From positions 1-29,972 of the forward strand of contig JBKPND010000053.1 in assembly GCA_046732465.1 (NCBI GenBank): a stretch of DNA of 29,972 bases, read 5' to 3'. Source of the DNA: DASUPK01 sp046732465 (GTDB taxonomy: Bacteria; Actinomycetota; Thermoleophilia; Solirubrobacterales; 70-9). Below the pieces are notes generated by a model. It was not told the DNA's origin, did no database searches, and saw only the letters and a list, made by a program, of their open reading frames with translations. Shown one piece after another: positions 13,614 to 20,541 of this stretch (positions within the stretch are counted from its first letter, which is position 1; every line of letters starts with the position of its first letter). The translations under genes and the position numbers were made by a program.

Positions 13614-15233
13614 ATGCGCCACAGAGATTGCGGGGCAGGAGCAGTTGTCGCGACGGTGGTTGCCGTCGCCTGTCTCGCCATGGCCGGGACGGCCGCGGCG
13701 CAGATCCCGGGTGCGCCGGTCATGCCGATCCCAGACCCACAGCGTGGATTGGTCCCCCAGTTCGAGGGCACGACGGCAACGCCGAACCGAGTCGACGGCG
13801 GCCCCGCGCCGCCGCGCAACCCGTTCATGGCGCCCAACCCGCGCAACAACATCCACGACGACCCCTACATGACGGACACCTACCGGCTGTCGGGGCCGCT
13901 GGGCGACGGCGCCGAGCCCTCCACCCTCAACACCCCGCCCCGCGAGTGTGGGTCGATCACCTTCGACTCGGCCGGGCGGATCGTGACCGTCTGCGTCGGC
14001 CTCGACCGGCCCGTCCTGGCGCTGCTCGATCCCCACACGCTGCAGGCGCTGGCGGCGCTGCCGCTTCCGCTGCGCAACGTGTCGCCGGGCGGCAACCCGT
14101 TCACCGACTTCTCGGGCGGCGGCTACTTCTACCTGGACCAACACGACCGAGCGGTGGTCCCGACGAACGATCGCCACATCCTGGTCGTCTCGATCACCGG
14201 CGCCCCCGGCTTCCAGGTGGACGCGGACTACGACGTCAGCACGATGGTCCCGCAGGGCGAGGGGATCGTCTCGGTGCTCCCCGATTGGTCGGGCCGGCTC
14301 TGGTTCGTCACCCGGAGGGGCCTTGTCGGGACCATCGATCGGCGAAGCGGAGCGGTCCGGACTAAACGGCTCTCCGGCGAGGGCATCTCGAACTCATTCG
14401 CCGTCGACGAGACCGGAGGCGTCTACATCGTCTCCGACAAGGCGCTCTACCGCTTCGACGCCAACGCGAAGGGCGGCCCCAAGGTGAGTTGGCGCGTCGT
14501 TTATCCGAACTCCGACATCCACAAGCCGGGCCAGAGCGACGCCGGCTCCGGGACGACCCCGACGCTGATGGGAAGCAAGTGGGTCGCAATCACCGACAAC
14601 GCGGACCCGATGGACGTGGTCGTCTACCGGCGCACGATCCGGCTGAAGGGGGCGAAGAAGAAGCACAAGAAGCGAGCGAGCTCGGCCCGGGGCAAGGCGA
14701 AGGCGAAGAGAAAGGCGAAGGCGCGGAAGGTGTGCTCGGCGCCGGTCTTCGGCAAGGGCGCCGGCTCGACCGACAACTCGCTGATCGGCACGGACCGGTC
14801 GCTGGTGGTCGAGAACAACTACGGCTACCGGATCAGCGGCGCGGACCCGACCGGAGGCTCGACCGTGCCGGGGCTGACGCGGATCGACGTAGTCAAGAAG
14901 AAGCCGAAGAAGGGGAAGAAGGCCAAGAAGCGGAAGCGGCCGGCCAAGTTCCGCTGCCGCTCCGTATGGACGAGCAAAGAGCGCGCACCCTCGGTCGTGC
15001 CCAAGCTCTCGCTCTCGAATGGGCTGGTCTACACGTACACGCATCCCGAGCGGTCGGACGGGATCGACAGCTGGTACCTGACCGCGCTCGATTTCCGATC
15101 CGGGCGGACGGTCTACCGCCGCCTGGCGGGGACGGGAATCCTCTTCAACAACAACTACGCCCCCGTGACGCTCGGGCCGGACGGCACGGCCTATGTGGGC
15201 GTCCTCGGGGGCGTAGTCGCATTCCCTGGGTAG
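13614..15233 (+). CDS. Secreted beta-propeller-like protein with lysine-rich insertions
   Basis: A 539-residue exported protein. The N-terminus MRHRDCGAGAVVATVVAVACLAMAGTAAAQ is a Sec signal with likely cleavage after TAAAQ. The mature part has repeated blade-like segments such as ITFDSAGRIVTVCVGLDRPVLALLDP, GIVSVLPDWSGRLWFVTRRGLVGTIDRRSG, NSFAVDETGGVYIVSDKALYRFDAN and APVTLGPDGTAYVGVLGGVVAFPG, suggesting a PQQ/SMP30-like propeller. Two strongly basic insertions interrupt it (about residues 345-372 and 428-446, encoded at 14645-14730 and 14893-14950), each followed shortly by a Cys. No catalytic motif is recognised. An upstream in-frame TTG at 13581 is unlikely because it would push the signal peptide inward. 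The product is probably extracellular or wall-associated. Confidence 0.75.
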   Translation: MRHRDCGAGAVVATVVAVACLAMAGTAAAQIPGAPVMPIPDPQRGLVPQFEGTTATPNRVDGGPAPPRNPFMAPNPRNNIHDDPYMTDTYRLSGPLGDGAEPSTLNTPPRECGSITFDSAGRIVTVCVGLDRPVLALLDPHTLQALAALPLPLRNVSPGGNPFTDFSGGGYFYLDQHDRAVVPTNDRHILVVSITGAPGFQVDADYDVSTMVPQGEGIVSVLPDWSGRLWFVTRRGLVGTIDRRSGAVRTKRLSGEGISNSFAVDETGGVYIVSDKALYRFDANAKGGPKVSWRVVYPNSDIHKPGQSDAGSGTTPTLMGSKWVAITDNADPMDVVVYRRTIRLKGAKKKHKKRASSARGKAKAKRKAKARKVCSAPVFGKGAGSTDNSLIGTDRSLVVENNYGYRISGADPTGGSTVPGLTRIDVVKKKPKKGKKAKKRKRPAKFRCRSVWTSKERAPSVVPKLSLSNGLVYTYTHPERSDGIDSWYLTALDFRSGRTVYRRLAGTGILFNNNYAPVTLGPDGTAYVGVLGGVVAFPG

Positions 15234-15248
15234 CCGGGTTGCCCTAGG

Positions 15249-15692
15249 TCACTGGACGGTGATCTCGCCCTCCATGCCCATCTCCTTGTGGTCGTCCACC
15301 GGGCAGTAGAACTCGTACTTCCCGGGCGGCAGGTTCACCTTCAGCGTGCCGTCCTGGCCGGGCGAGACGTCTCCCTCGATTTCCTGGTCGGAGCCGTTGA
15401 CGTCCTCGATCTCGAGTGAGTGTTCCGTCTGCCCGTCGTTCTTCAGGGTGAAGGTCACGTTGCCTGACTTCACCGTCGAATCCGAGGGGTTGAACTTGTA
15501 ATCGGTGGCGGTGAGATCGACCGTGCCTCCTGCGCCAGTCGCCGCCGCGCCGCCACTCGTCGAGGCCTGGGTCGCCTCGCTGGTGTCGGCGCTGGTGCTG
15601 TTGTCGTCGTCGCCACCGCCGCAGCCCACCAGGGGCACCGCGATGGCTGCTCCAACCACGAACAGCGCTGTGAAACGTCGGGTCAAGCGCAT
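15249..15692 (-). CDS. Cupredoxin-domain lipoprotein
   Basis: A 147-residue lipoprotein with a plastocyanin-like copper domain. The signal ends in the lipobox LVGC (Cys24), followed by a Gly/Asp/Ser/Thr-rich linker to about residue 56 and then the cupredoxin fold. Type 1 copper ligands are visible: His91 (TEHSLEIE), Cys130 (YEFYCPVDDH), His135 and a Met at 138 or 140. This pattern (CPVDDHKEMGM) is typical of small electron carriers or copper-binding domains on the outer face of the cytoplasmic membrane. ATG at 15692 is chosen because GGAGG lies 6-8 nt upstream and it starts a compact signal. It is divergent from PlsC and converges on the secreted propeller-like gene with a 15-bp gap. Confidence 0.88.
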   Translation of the reverse strand: MRLTRRFTALFVVGAAIAVPLVGCGGGDDDNSTSADTSEATQASTSGGAAATGAGGTVDLTATDYKFNPSDSTVKSGNVTFTLKNDGQTEHSLEIEDVNGSDQEIEGDVSPGQDGTLKVNLPPGKYEFYCPVDDHKEMGMEGEITVQ

Positions 15693-15774
15693 CCACACCT
15701 CCACTGCGTTCGTAGGGGATCCTGGGCAGGCCGGGGCCTGCACCTGCTTCTACGCGCCGGCCGCCCATCGGGAT

Positions 15775-16440
15775 TTGACCTTCTACGACCTGATCGCCGC
15801 GTCGCTTCGTCCCGTCGCCTGGTGGGGCCGGCTGCGGGTGGAGGGCCTCGAGGAGGTCCCCGTCGAGGGCCCGCTACTGGTCGTGCCCAACCACGACAGC
15901 CAGTGGGATCCGGTGCTCGTCGGCCTGGCTGTCCGGCCGCGCCGGCGCCTGCGCTTCCTCGCGCGGGCGAGCCTCTGGCGGATCCCAGGCCTGGGGCCGG
16001 TTCTCGCCGCTCTCGGCCAGATCCCGACCCCGCGTGGGGAGGGGGACGCGCGCGCGCTCGATCGCGGGGTCCAGGCGCTGCGCTCAGGCGAGGCGGTCTG
16101 CGTGTTCCCCGAGGGTGGCCTCTCGTGGGGGGAGTCGCTGCGGGCGCACAGCGGGGCGGGAAGGCTGCTGCAGGCCTGCTCAGGCACGCAGGTCGTGCTC
16201 TGCGCAGTGACCGGGACGACCACCTACGCACGGTTCCCGCGCCGCCCGCGCGTGGGCGTGCGCTTCTTCGTGCCCGAGGAAGGCGATCCTCGGCCGGATG
16301 AGACGCCGGCCGAGGTCGCGACACGCCTGCTGAATCAGATCAGGACACGCGTCCCGCCAACCCCGGCGGGTCGCCGAGCACGCGTGGGCGGACCCCCACG
16401 CGTACGGAGAGCCAGAGCTAGGAGAGCTTCCCGATCTTGA
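15775..16440 (+). CDS. 1-acyl-sn-glycerol-3-phosphate acyltransferase family (PlsC-like)
   Basis: A 221-residue PlsC-family acyltransferase, expected to add a second acyl chain to lysophosphatidic acid or a related acceptor at the membrane. The catalytic NHDSQWD (His40, Asp45; HX4D) and the phosphate-binding FPEGG (about 111-115) are both present, with ALGQIPTPRG between them. TTG at 15775 is preferred because family members start as M-x-F-Y-D-L with the first helix RPVAWWGRLRVEGLEEVP; upstream in-frame codons run through the cupredoxin promoter and look non-coding. The C-terminus is a basic Arg-rich tail. The last 23 bp overlap the end of the DUF5679 gene on the other strand. Confidence 0.86.
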   Translation: MTFYDLIAASLRPVAWWGRLRVEGLEEVPVEGPLLVVPNHDSQWDPVLVGLAVRPRRRLRFLARASLWRIPGLGPVLAALGQIPTPRGEGDARALDRGVQALRSGEAVCVFPEGGLSWGESLRAHSGAGRLLQACSGTQVVLCAVTGTTTYARFPRRPRVGVRFFVPEEGDPRPDETPAEVATRLLNQIRTRVPPTPAGRRARVGGPPRVRRARARRASRS

Positions 16441-16564
16441 AGATCTTGGTTCCGCAGTCGGGGCACGTGCCCTGAATCGCCGGGCGACCGTTCTTCATCG
16501 TGACCTGCTGTGGATCCTTGATCTCGACCTTCTTGCGTTCCTTGACGCAGTAGCCCTCGGGCAT
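16418..16564 (-). CDS. DUF5679 small zinc-ribbon-like protein with one cysteine replaced
   Basis: A 48-residue protein: it begins MPEGYCVKERKKVEIKD, continues through PQQVTMKNGRPAIQG and ends TCPDCGTKIFKIGKLS. It matches the actinobacterial DUF5679 pattern, in which two CxxC pairs bind zinc and the middle QxVTMKNGRPA is highly conserved. Here the first pair is C-V-K-E: Glu stands where family members have the second Cys, while the second pair, CPDC, is intact. The start is very well supported by AAAGGAGGT 5 nt before the ATG. The function of the family is unknown. The 3' end overlaps the plus-strand PlsC gene tail to tail. The upstream gap at 16565-16671 holds TAGCTT (about 16603-16608, minus strand) as a possible -10 box. 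Confidence 0.85.
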   Translation of the reverse strand: MPEGYCVKERKKVEIKDPQQVTMKNGRPAIQGTCPDCGTKIFKIGKLS

Positions 16565-16671
16565 CGAGGACCTCCTTTCGAGAGCCGATTCCGGGCGTCA
16601 AGCTAGAGCACTAACCGGACGCGCGCCGGTTTTACGCCTGCAGCCTAGTGGCAATCGATACTAGAAAGGCG

Positions 16672-17388
16672 CTATTTGCCGTTTTTGGGCGTGGTCGTGG
16701 TGGTGGCCGCGCCCGGAGTGGTCGTCGTCACGCCCGGGGTTGCGCCCGCCGCTGCGCCTTGGTTGAGCTGGGCGGCGTTCAACTGGCTCTGGAGCGTGGA
16801 GATCGTCGACGACGCCTGCGCCTGCTGCTTCTGCAGGCCGGAGATCGTCTGCTGAAGCTGGGCGATGGAGGCGTTCAGGGCGTTCTGCGTGTCCTTGCTG
16901 TTCTTGGACACTGCCCCCTGCAGGGAGTCGACCCGTGTGCTGAGCGTGTCCAGGTCGTCCTTGGTGGCGCTGTCGGAGTGCGTGGTGAGCCCGAAGTAGA
17001 GCGCGACGCCCGCCGCGGCGAGCGCGAGCAGGAGGGCGAGGCCGCCGAAGTAGGTGATGCGCGCCTGCTTGCGCTCGATTTCCGCCATCCAGCCCTGCAG
17101 GCCCTCCATCCGCTCTTTCAGGTTGGGCTCAGGCGTCTTCGCGCCCTCGCCGGGCTTGGCGACGCCGGGCGTGGCCTCGGCCGGCTTTGCCTCGCCCGGC
17201 TTGGCCTCCGCGGGCTTTGCCGCCGGCGTGGCGCTGGGCTGGTCCTTCGACGCGGGGGTGGCGCCGTTGCCCGCCTTCGTGGCGGGCTTGGTGGTCGTGG
17301 TTCTCTCGCTCGCCGCCCGCGAGGCGCGGCCCGGCAGGGTCAGCCTGGGCATCCGGACCCGAGGCATGAGCTGCTTGCCGTCTGGCAT
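16672..17388 (-). CDS. Membrane-anchored coiled-coil protein with Pro/Ala/Lys/Glu repeat region
   Basis: A 238-residue protein with a basic N-terminus, then a low-complexity region at about 45-92 made of repeated AKPGE / AKPAE / ATPG units. A short charged helix follows (NLKERMEGLQGWMAEIERKQARI), then one membrane segment at about 115-134 (YFGGLALLLALAAAGVALYFGL). The extracytoplasmic region is a long coiled coil, about 143-210 (DDLDTLSTRVDSLQGAVSKN..., LQQTISGLQKQQAQASSTIS), ending in a Thr/Pro-rich tail. It is probably a type II membrane protein with a cell-surface stalk. No enzymatic motif is present. The TAGGAT box exactly 6 nt before the ATG supports the start. The DUF5679 gene follows on the same strand. 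Confidence 0.7.
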   Translation of the reverse strand: MPDGKQLMPRVRMPRLTLPGRASRAASERTTTTKPATKAGNGATPASKDQPSATPAAKPAEAKPGEAKPAEATPGVAKPGEGAKTPEPNLKERMEGLQGWMAEIERKQARITYFGGLALLLALAAAGVALYFGLTTHSDSATKDDLDTLSTRVDSLQGAVSKNSKDTQNALNASIAQLQQTISGLQKQQAQASSTISTLQSQLNAAQLNQGAAAGATPGVTTTTPGAATTTTTPKNGK

Positions 17389-17394
17389 GGGCGA

Positions 17395-17400
17395 ATCCTA
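17395..17400 (-). promoter_or_regulatory. -10 box of the coiled-coil membrane protein gene (leaderless type)
   Basis: TAGGAT on the minus strand, then 6 nt, then the ATG at 17388. Confidence 0.55.
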
Positions 17401-17440
17401 GACGGGCACCGGGAAGGGGGCCCCGGTTCCCCATGCCCCG

Positions 17441-17446
17441 TACCAT
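17441..17446 (+). promoter_or_regulatory. Possible -10 box of the thiolase gene
   Basis: TACCAT lies 46 nt before the thiolase ATG. Unlike many neighbours, this gene has a leader with a strong Shine-Dalgarno sequence (GAAGGAG). Confidence 0.35.
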
Positions 17447-17492
17447 TCCGCCTCCGTCCATCGCAGTTCCGACCTTCGAAGGAGATGCACAG

Positions 17493-18656
17493 ATGCCCGA
17501 GGCAGTGATCGTCGACACCATCCGCACGCCCATCGGCCGAGCCTTCAAGGGCTCGCTCGCCCAGCTTCGCCCCGATGAGATGGGCGCTTTCGTGATCGAT
17601 CAGCTGCTCGAGCGCAACCCCGAGGTCGATCCCGCCTCGGTCGAGGACGTCTTCTGCGGCTGCGGTATGCCGCAGGGCCTGCAGGCGTTCAACATCGCGC
17701 GGATCATGGTGCTGCTCTCGGAGAAGCTGCCCGAGACGGTCAACGGCGTGACGATGTCCCGCTACTGCGCCTCCAGCCTGGACTCGATCAGGCACGCGGC
17801 GAACGCCGTCCGCGCCGGGCAGGGCGACACCTACATCGCCGCCGGCGTCGAGTGGGTGAGCCGCTACAACGAGCGCACCGAGCCGGCCGGCGCCGCGGAC
17901 CAGAACGAGAAGCTGCAGGGCAAGGACGGGACGCCGAACGCCTACATCGAGATGGGGATCACCGCCGTGAACGTGGCGAAGCGCTACGAGGTGAGCCGCG
18001 CCGACATGGACAAGTACGCCCAGCGCTCGCAGGAGCTGGCCGTCAAGTCCCAGGAGGACGGGTTCTTCGATCGCGAGATCGTGCCCGTCAAGCTCCCGGA
18101 CGGCAACGAGGTCGCCAAGGACGATGGCCCGCGGCCCAGCTCAACGCTCGAGAAGCTTTCGGAGCTCGACGAGGCCTTCGAGGGTGGGGGCGGCGTGACG
18201 GCCGGCAACTCCTGCCCGCTCAACGACGGTGCCGCCGCCGTCCTGGTCATGTCGGAGGACCGAGCGAAGGAGCTCGGGCTCAGCCCCCGCGTCAGGCTGG
18301 GCACTGCCGCGACACACGGCAACGAGCCCGAGTACATGGGCGTCGCCCCCATCGGCGCGATCAAGAAGGTGCTTGACCGCGCCGGAATGAAGATGAGCGA
18401 CGTCGACACGGTCGAGCTCAATGAGGCCTTCGCCGCCCAGGTGATCCCGATCATGGCCGAGTGCGACATCTCGCTGGAGAAGCTCAACACGCACGGCGGG
18501 GCGATCGCGCTCGGGCACCCGTTCGGCATGACCGGCGCCCGGATCATGGGCACGCTGATCAACGCGATGGAGACCGACGACCACCAGGTCGGCCTCGAGA
18601 CCATGTGCGTCGCCGGCGGGCAGGGCGAGGCGATGATCGTCGAGCGGCTCAACTAG
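17493..18656 (+). CDS. Thiolase (acetyl-CoA acyltransferase)
   Basis: A 387-residue thiolase, at normal length. It either cleaves 3-ketoacyl-CoA with CoA in beta-oxidation or condenses two acetyl-CoA. All active-site elements are present: the acyl-accepting Cys in SRYCASSLDSI (Cys92), NEAFAAQVIP near 311-320, GGAIALGHPFGMTGARI with the catalytic His near 347, and CVAGGQGEAM with the second catalytic Cys near 377. Start choice follows AAGGAG 8 nt upstream and the family N-terminus AVIVDTIRTPIGRAFKG; an upstream in-frame ATG at 17433 would add 20 unrelated residues. The degradative role is favoured by the acyl-CoA dehydrogenase elsewhere in the window, but that is an inference. No hydratase/dehydrogenase partner is adjacent. 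Confidence 0.93.
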   Translation: MPEAVIVDTIRTPIGRAFKGSLAQLRPDEMGAFVIDQLLERNPEVDPASVEDVFCGCGMPQGLQAFNIARIMVLLSEKLPETVNGVTMSRYCASSLDSIRHAANAVRAGQGDTYIAAGVEWVSRYNERTEPAGAADQNEKLQGKDGTPNAYIEMGITAVNVAKRYEVSRADMDKYAQRSQELAVKSQEDGFFDREIVPVKLPDGNEVAKDDGPRPSSTLEKLSELDEAFEGGGGVTAGNSCPLNDGAAAVLVMSEDRAKELGLSPRVRLGTAATHGNEPEYMGVAPIGAIKKVLDRAGMKMSDVDTVELNEAFAAQVIPIMAECDISLEKLNTHGGAIALGHPFGMTGARIMGTLINAMETDDHQVGLETMCVAGGQGEAMIVERLN

Positions 18657-18657
18657 C

Positions 18658-18688
18658 GGCCACCCCTTCAACGCTTAGAGGTGTGATT
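18658..18688 (+). repeat. Left arm of a 31-bp inverted repeat (28/31)
   Basis: It pairs with 21657-21687 in inverted orientation; the inner 17 bp (CGCTTAGAGGTGTGATT) are identical. It begins 2 bp after the thiolase stop codon. The two arms enclose 3.03 kb. Confidence 0.85.
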
Positions 18689-18693
18689 CCAGA

Positions 18694-18720
18694 CTGCTGC
18701 TTTGCATGGAAAGCAGCGGT
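18694..18720 (+). repeat. Hairpin repeat, copy A
   Basis: A palindromic hairpin with an 8-bp core stem GCTGCTTT / AAAGCAGC and loop GCATGG. The 25 bp at 18696-18720 are identical to 20493-20517 (copy B). Together with the adjacent inverted-repeat arm it forms a unit homologous, in inverted orientation, to copy D at 21629-21687. Confidence 0.85.
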
Positions 18721-18792
18721 TTGACGCTGCACTCCTGCTTCTCGCACAAACCAGCAACAAGCAGGATGGGGCGCCACGCCCAGACCCCCCGC

Positions 18793-18798
18793 TAGGCT
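18793..18798 (+). promoter_or_regulatory. -10 box of the ABC1/UbiB-like gene (leaderless type)
   Basis: TAGGCT followed by 6 nt and the ATG at 18805, the same arrangement as at the Nudix gene. There is no Shine-Dalgarno sequence. Confidence 0.6.
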
Positions 18799-18804
18799 CG
18801 GTCA

Positions 18805-20241
18805 ATGGGTAGGCAGGACGAAGATTCACTCCGAGAGGCGGGAAGGCTGCCCAAAGGCCGACTCGCCCGGACGGCGCGTGTCGGCGGGCTCGTGACGGGG
18901 CAGGGTCTGCGCTGGGCCGGGATGCGAACCGCGAACCGGGTCCGGACGCCTGAGCGCGCCGCGGCGGCCCAGAAAGAGCGCACCGCGGCGCTGGTCGGGC
19001 AGCTCGTCGACCGGCTCGGGCAGATGCGTGGGGCGGCGATGAAGGTCGGTCAGATGATCTCGATGGTTGAGTTCGACGGCCTTCCCGAGGAGGAGCGGGA
19101 CGAGCTGCAACGGAGGCTTGCGGCGCTCCGCGACGACGTCGCGCCTGTGCGGTTCGCTGACCTCGAGAAGCTGATGCGCCAGGAGTTCGGCGGTCCGCTC
19201 GAGCGCGTGTTCCGCGACTTCGAAGAGCACGCGTTCGCAGCGGCATCGATCGGTCAGGTCCATCGCGCCACGACGATCGACGGCGACGACGTGGCAGTCA
19301 AGATCCAGTACCCCGGGGTGGCGGAGGCGGTCGAAACGGATCTGCGCAACGCGATGATGCTGCTGCCTCTCGTCAAGCGGCTCGCCCCGGGCCTGGACGC
19401 GAAGGCGCTCGCCGCGGAGATGCGCGAGCGGATCGGCGAGGAGCTCGACTACGAGCTCGAGGCCCAGAACCAGCGCCGCGTCTGGCGGCTGCTGCGAGGA
19501 CATCCGTTCATCCGTGTGCCGCGAATCGACACTAGCCTTTCGACCCGGCGCGTGCTCGTGTCCGAGTACGTCGAGGGGGAGCGCTTCGAGGCGGTCCGCC
19601 GAGCCAATGAGGTGCAGCGCGATCGCTACGCCGAGATCGTCTTTCGGCTCTACTTCGGGTTGCTTTATCGCGACCGCATCGCGCTCGGGGACCCTCACCC
19701 CGGCAACTACCTGCTGTGTCCCGACGGTCGGGTGTGCTTCCTCGACTTCGGCCTTGTGCGCCGCGTCGACGCCACGCGCCTGGCCGCCGAGCGGGCGATC
19801 GCTCTTGCCGTGCGGGATGAGGATGCGGAGGCCCTCAAGGTGGCGCTGCGCGCGGGCGGCTATCTGCCGGCGAGCCGCGCAGATGCCGTGGACGCCGATT
19901 TCGCGCTGAGGCTAATGAGAATGGCGCTCAAGTGGTACGCGGTCCCGGGCGAGCGGCGCTTCTCCCCCGTCGAGCGCCGCGACCGCGATCGTGAACGGCC
20001 GGACCCCGAGGAGCGGGCCGCGATGAGGGTCCAGGTGAACCAATTCACGCTGCCGCCGGAGGCGATCCTGATCCGGCGGATGCACGGCATTGTCGCCGTG
20101 GTTTTGGGACAGCTACGCGCTGGCGCAGACTGGGGCGCGATCGCCGCCGAGTACCTGCACGGCGAGGCGCCCGCGACGCCGCTGGGGGAGGCCGAAGCCG
20201 AGTTCCTCGCCGAGCTCGGTCGGACAGCAGGGGCCGCCTAA
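18805..20241 (+). CDS. ABC1/UbiB-family atypical kinase-like protein
   Basis: A 478-residue member of the ABC1/ADCK/UbiB family of atypical protein-kinase-like ATPases, members of which support quinone synthesis or lipid homeostasis. The family motifs are clear: the KxGQ motif as MKVGQMIS (about 79-86), the Ala-rich loop AAASIGQVHRA, the ATP-binding Lys in VAVKIQYPG, EELDYELEAQNQRR, the catalytic loop GDPHPGNYLL and the metal-binding LDFGLVRR. All key residues are present, so it should bind ATP. No C-terminal membrane helix is obvious, unlike many UbiB proteins. It lies alone between two copies of a hairpin repeat. No quinone-biosynthesis gene is in the window, so the pathway is not assigned. 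Confidence 0.88.
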   Translation: MGRQDEDSLREAGRLPKGRLARTARVGGLVTGQGLRWAGMRTANRVRTPERAAAAQKERTAALVGQLVDRLGQMRGAAMKVGQMISMVEFDGLPEEERDELQRRLAALRDDVAPVRFADLEKLMRQEFGGPLERVFRDFEEHAFAAASIGQVHRATTIDGDDVAVKIQYPGVAEAVETDLRNAMMLLPLVKRLAPGLDAKALAAEMRERIGEELDYELEAQNQRRVWRLLRGHPFIRVPRIDTSLSTRRVLVSEYVEGERFEAVRRANEVQRDRYAEIVFRLYFGLLYRDRIALGDPHPGNYLLCPDGRVCFLDFGLVRRVDATRLAAERAIALAVRDEDAEALKVALRAGGYLPASRADAVDADFALRLMRMALKWYAVPGERRFSPVERRDRDRERPDPEERAAMRVQVNQFTLPPEAILIRRMHGIVAVVLGQLRAGADWGAIAAEYLHGEAPATPLGEAEAEFLAELGRTAGAA

Positions 20242-20315
20242 CTAGGCACGGCACTTGTCGTCGTAGCGCCTAGTACCGCTTTGGTACCGGATGCATCGTC
20301 CTATGTGTCCAGAAC

Positions 20316-20331
20316 GTCCACGGACGTGGAC
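20316..20331. repeat. Cluster of short palindromic TGGAC/GTCCA motifs
   Basis: GTCCAC-GGAC-GTGGAC forms a 6-bp dyad, and further GTCCA/TGGAC copies lie at about 20306-20310 and 20345-20350. Such clusters resemble binding sites of site-specific recombinases or regulators, but no integrase gene is in the window. They lie directly before a tRNA-like fragment. The 300 bp between the ABC1/UbiB-like gene and the SnoaL-like gene (20242-20541) hold only this cluster, the tRNA-like fragment and hairpin copy B. Confidence 0.35.
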
Positions 20332-20378
20332 ATAAAGGACGGGGTGGACGCTCCGGGACGGATCTACACCAACCGCCT

Positions 20379-20425
20379 CTCGGCTGGGCGCCGAAAGGTC
20401 GCTGGTTCAAATCCAGTCGCCCCGA
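20379..20425 (+). pseudogene. tRNA-Pro(GGG)-like 3' fragment
   Basis: From the anticodon arm to the discriminator base the sequence follows tRNA rules. The anticodon stem is CTCGG/CCGAA (first pair mismatched), with loop CTGGGCG giving anticodon GGG. The variable loop is AGGTC, the T arm GCTGG-TTCAAAT-CCAGT and the acceptor 3' strand CGCCCCG plus A. CGGGGCG-type acceptors and GGG anticodons fit tRNA-Pro. No proper D arm precedes it: the only matching acceptor 5' strand (CGGGGTG, 20340-20346) is about 12 nt too far away, and position 37 is a pyrimidine. It is therefore probably a remnant or an attachment-site duplicate rather than a working tRNA. A T5 run follows at about 20436-20440. Confidence 0.55.
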
Positions 20426-20490
20426 CTGACTCGAGTTTTTGCCGGTGCGTCCCCGGGCGTTCCCACCGTCCCCGAGGCCTGGCATTGGCA

Positions 20491-20517
20491 CCGCTGCTTT
20501 GCATGGAAAGCAGCGGT
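20491..20517 (+). repeat. Hairpin repeat, copy B
   Basis: A perfect 10-bp stem CCGCTGCTTT / AAAGCAGCGG with loop GCATGG. It is identical to copy A over 25 bp and lies 25 bp before the SnoaL-like start codon. Confidence 0.88.
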
Positions 20518-20541
20518 CCCTGGCGAGATACTGAGCGGGCT

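Noticed and set aside
14645..14950. Lysine tracts as a sign of frameshift or sequence error
   Set aside because: The frame stays open with normal codon use and propeller-like sequence continues on both sides.
20340..20425. A complete 86-nt tRNA gene using CGGGGTG as the 5' acceptor strand
   Set aside because: The acceptor strands pair, but no D arm can be formed and the spacing is too long for tRNA-Pro. I keep only the 3' fragment.
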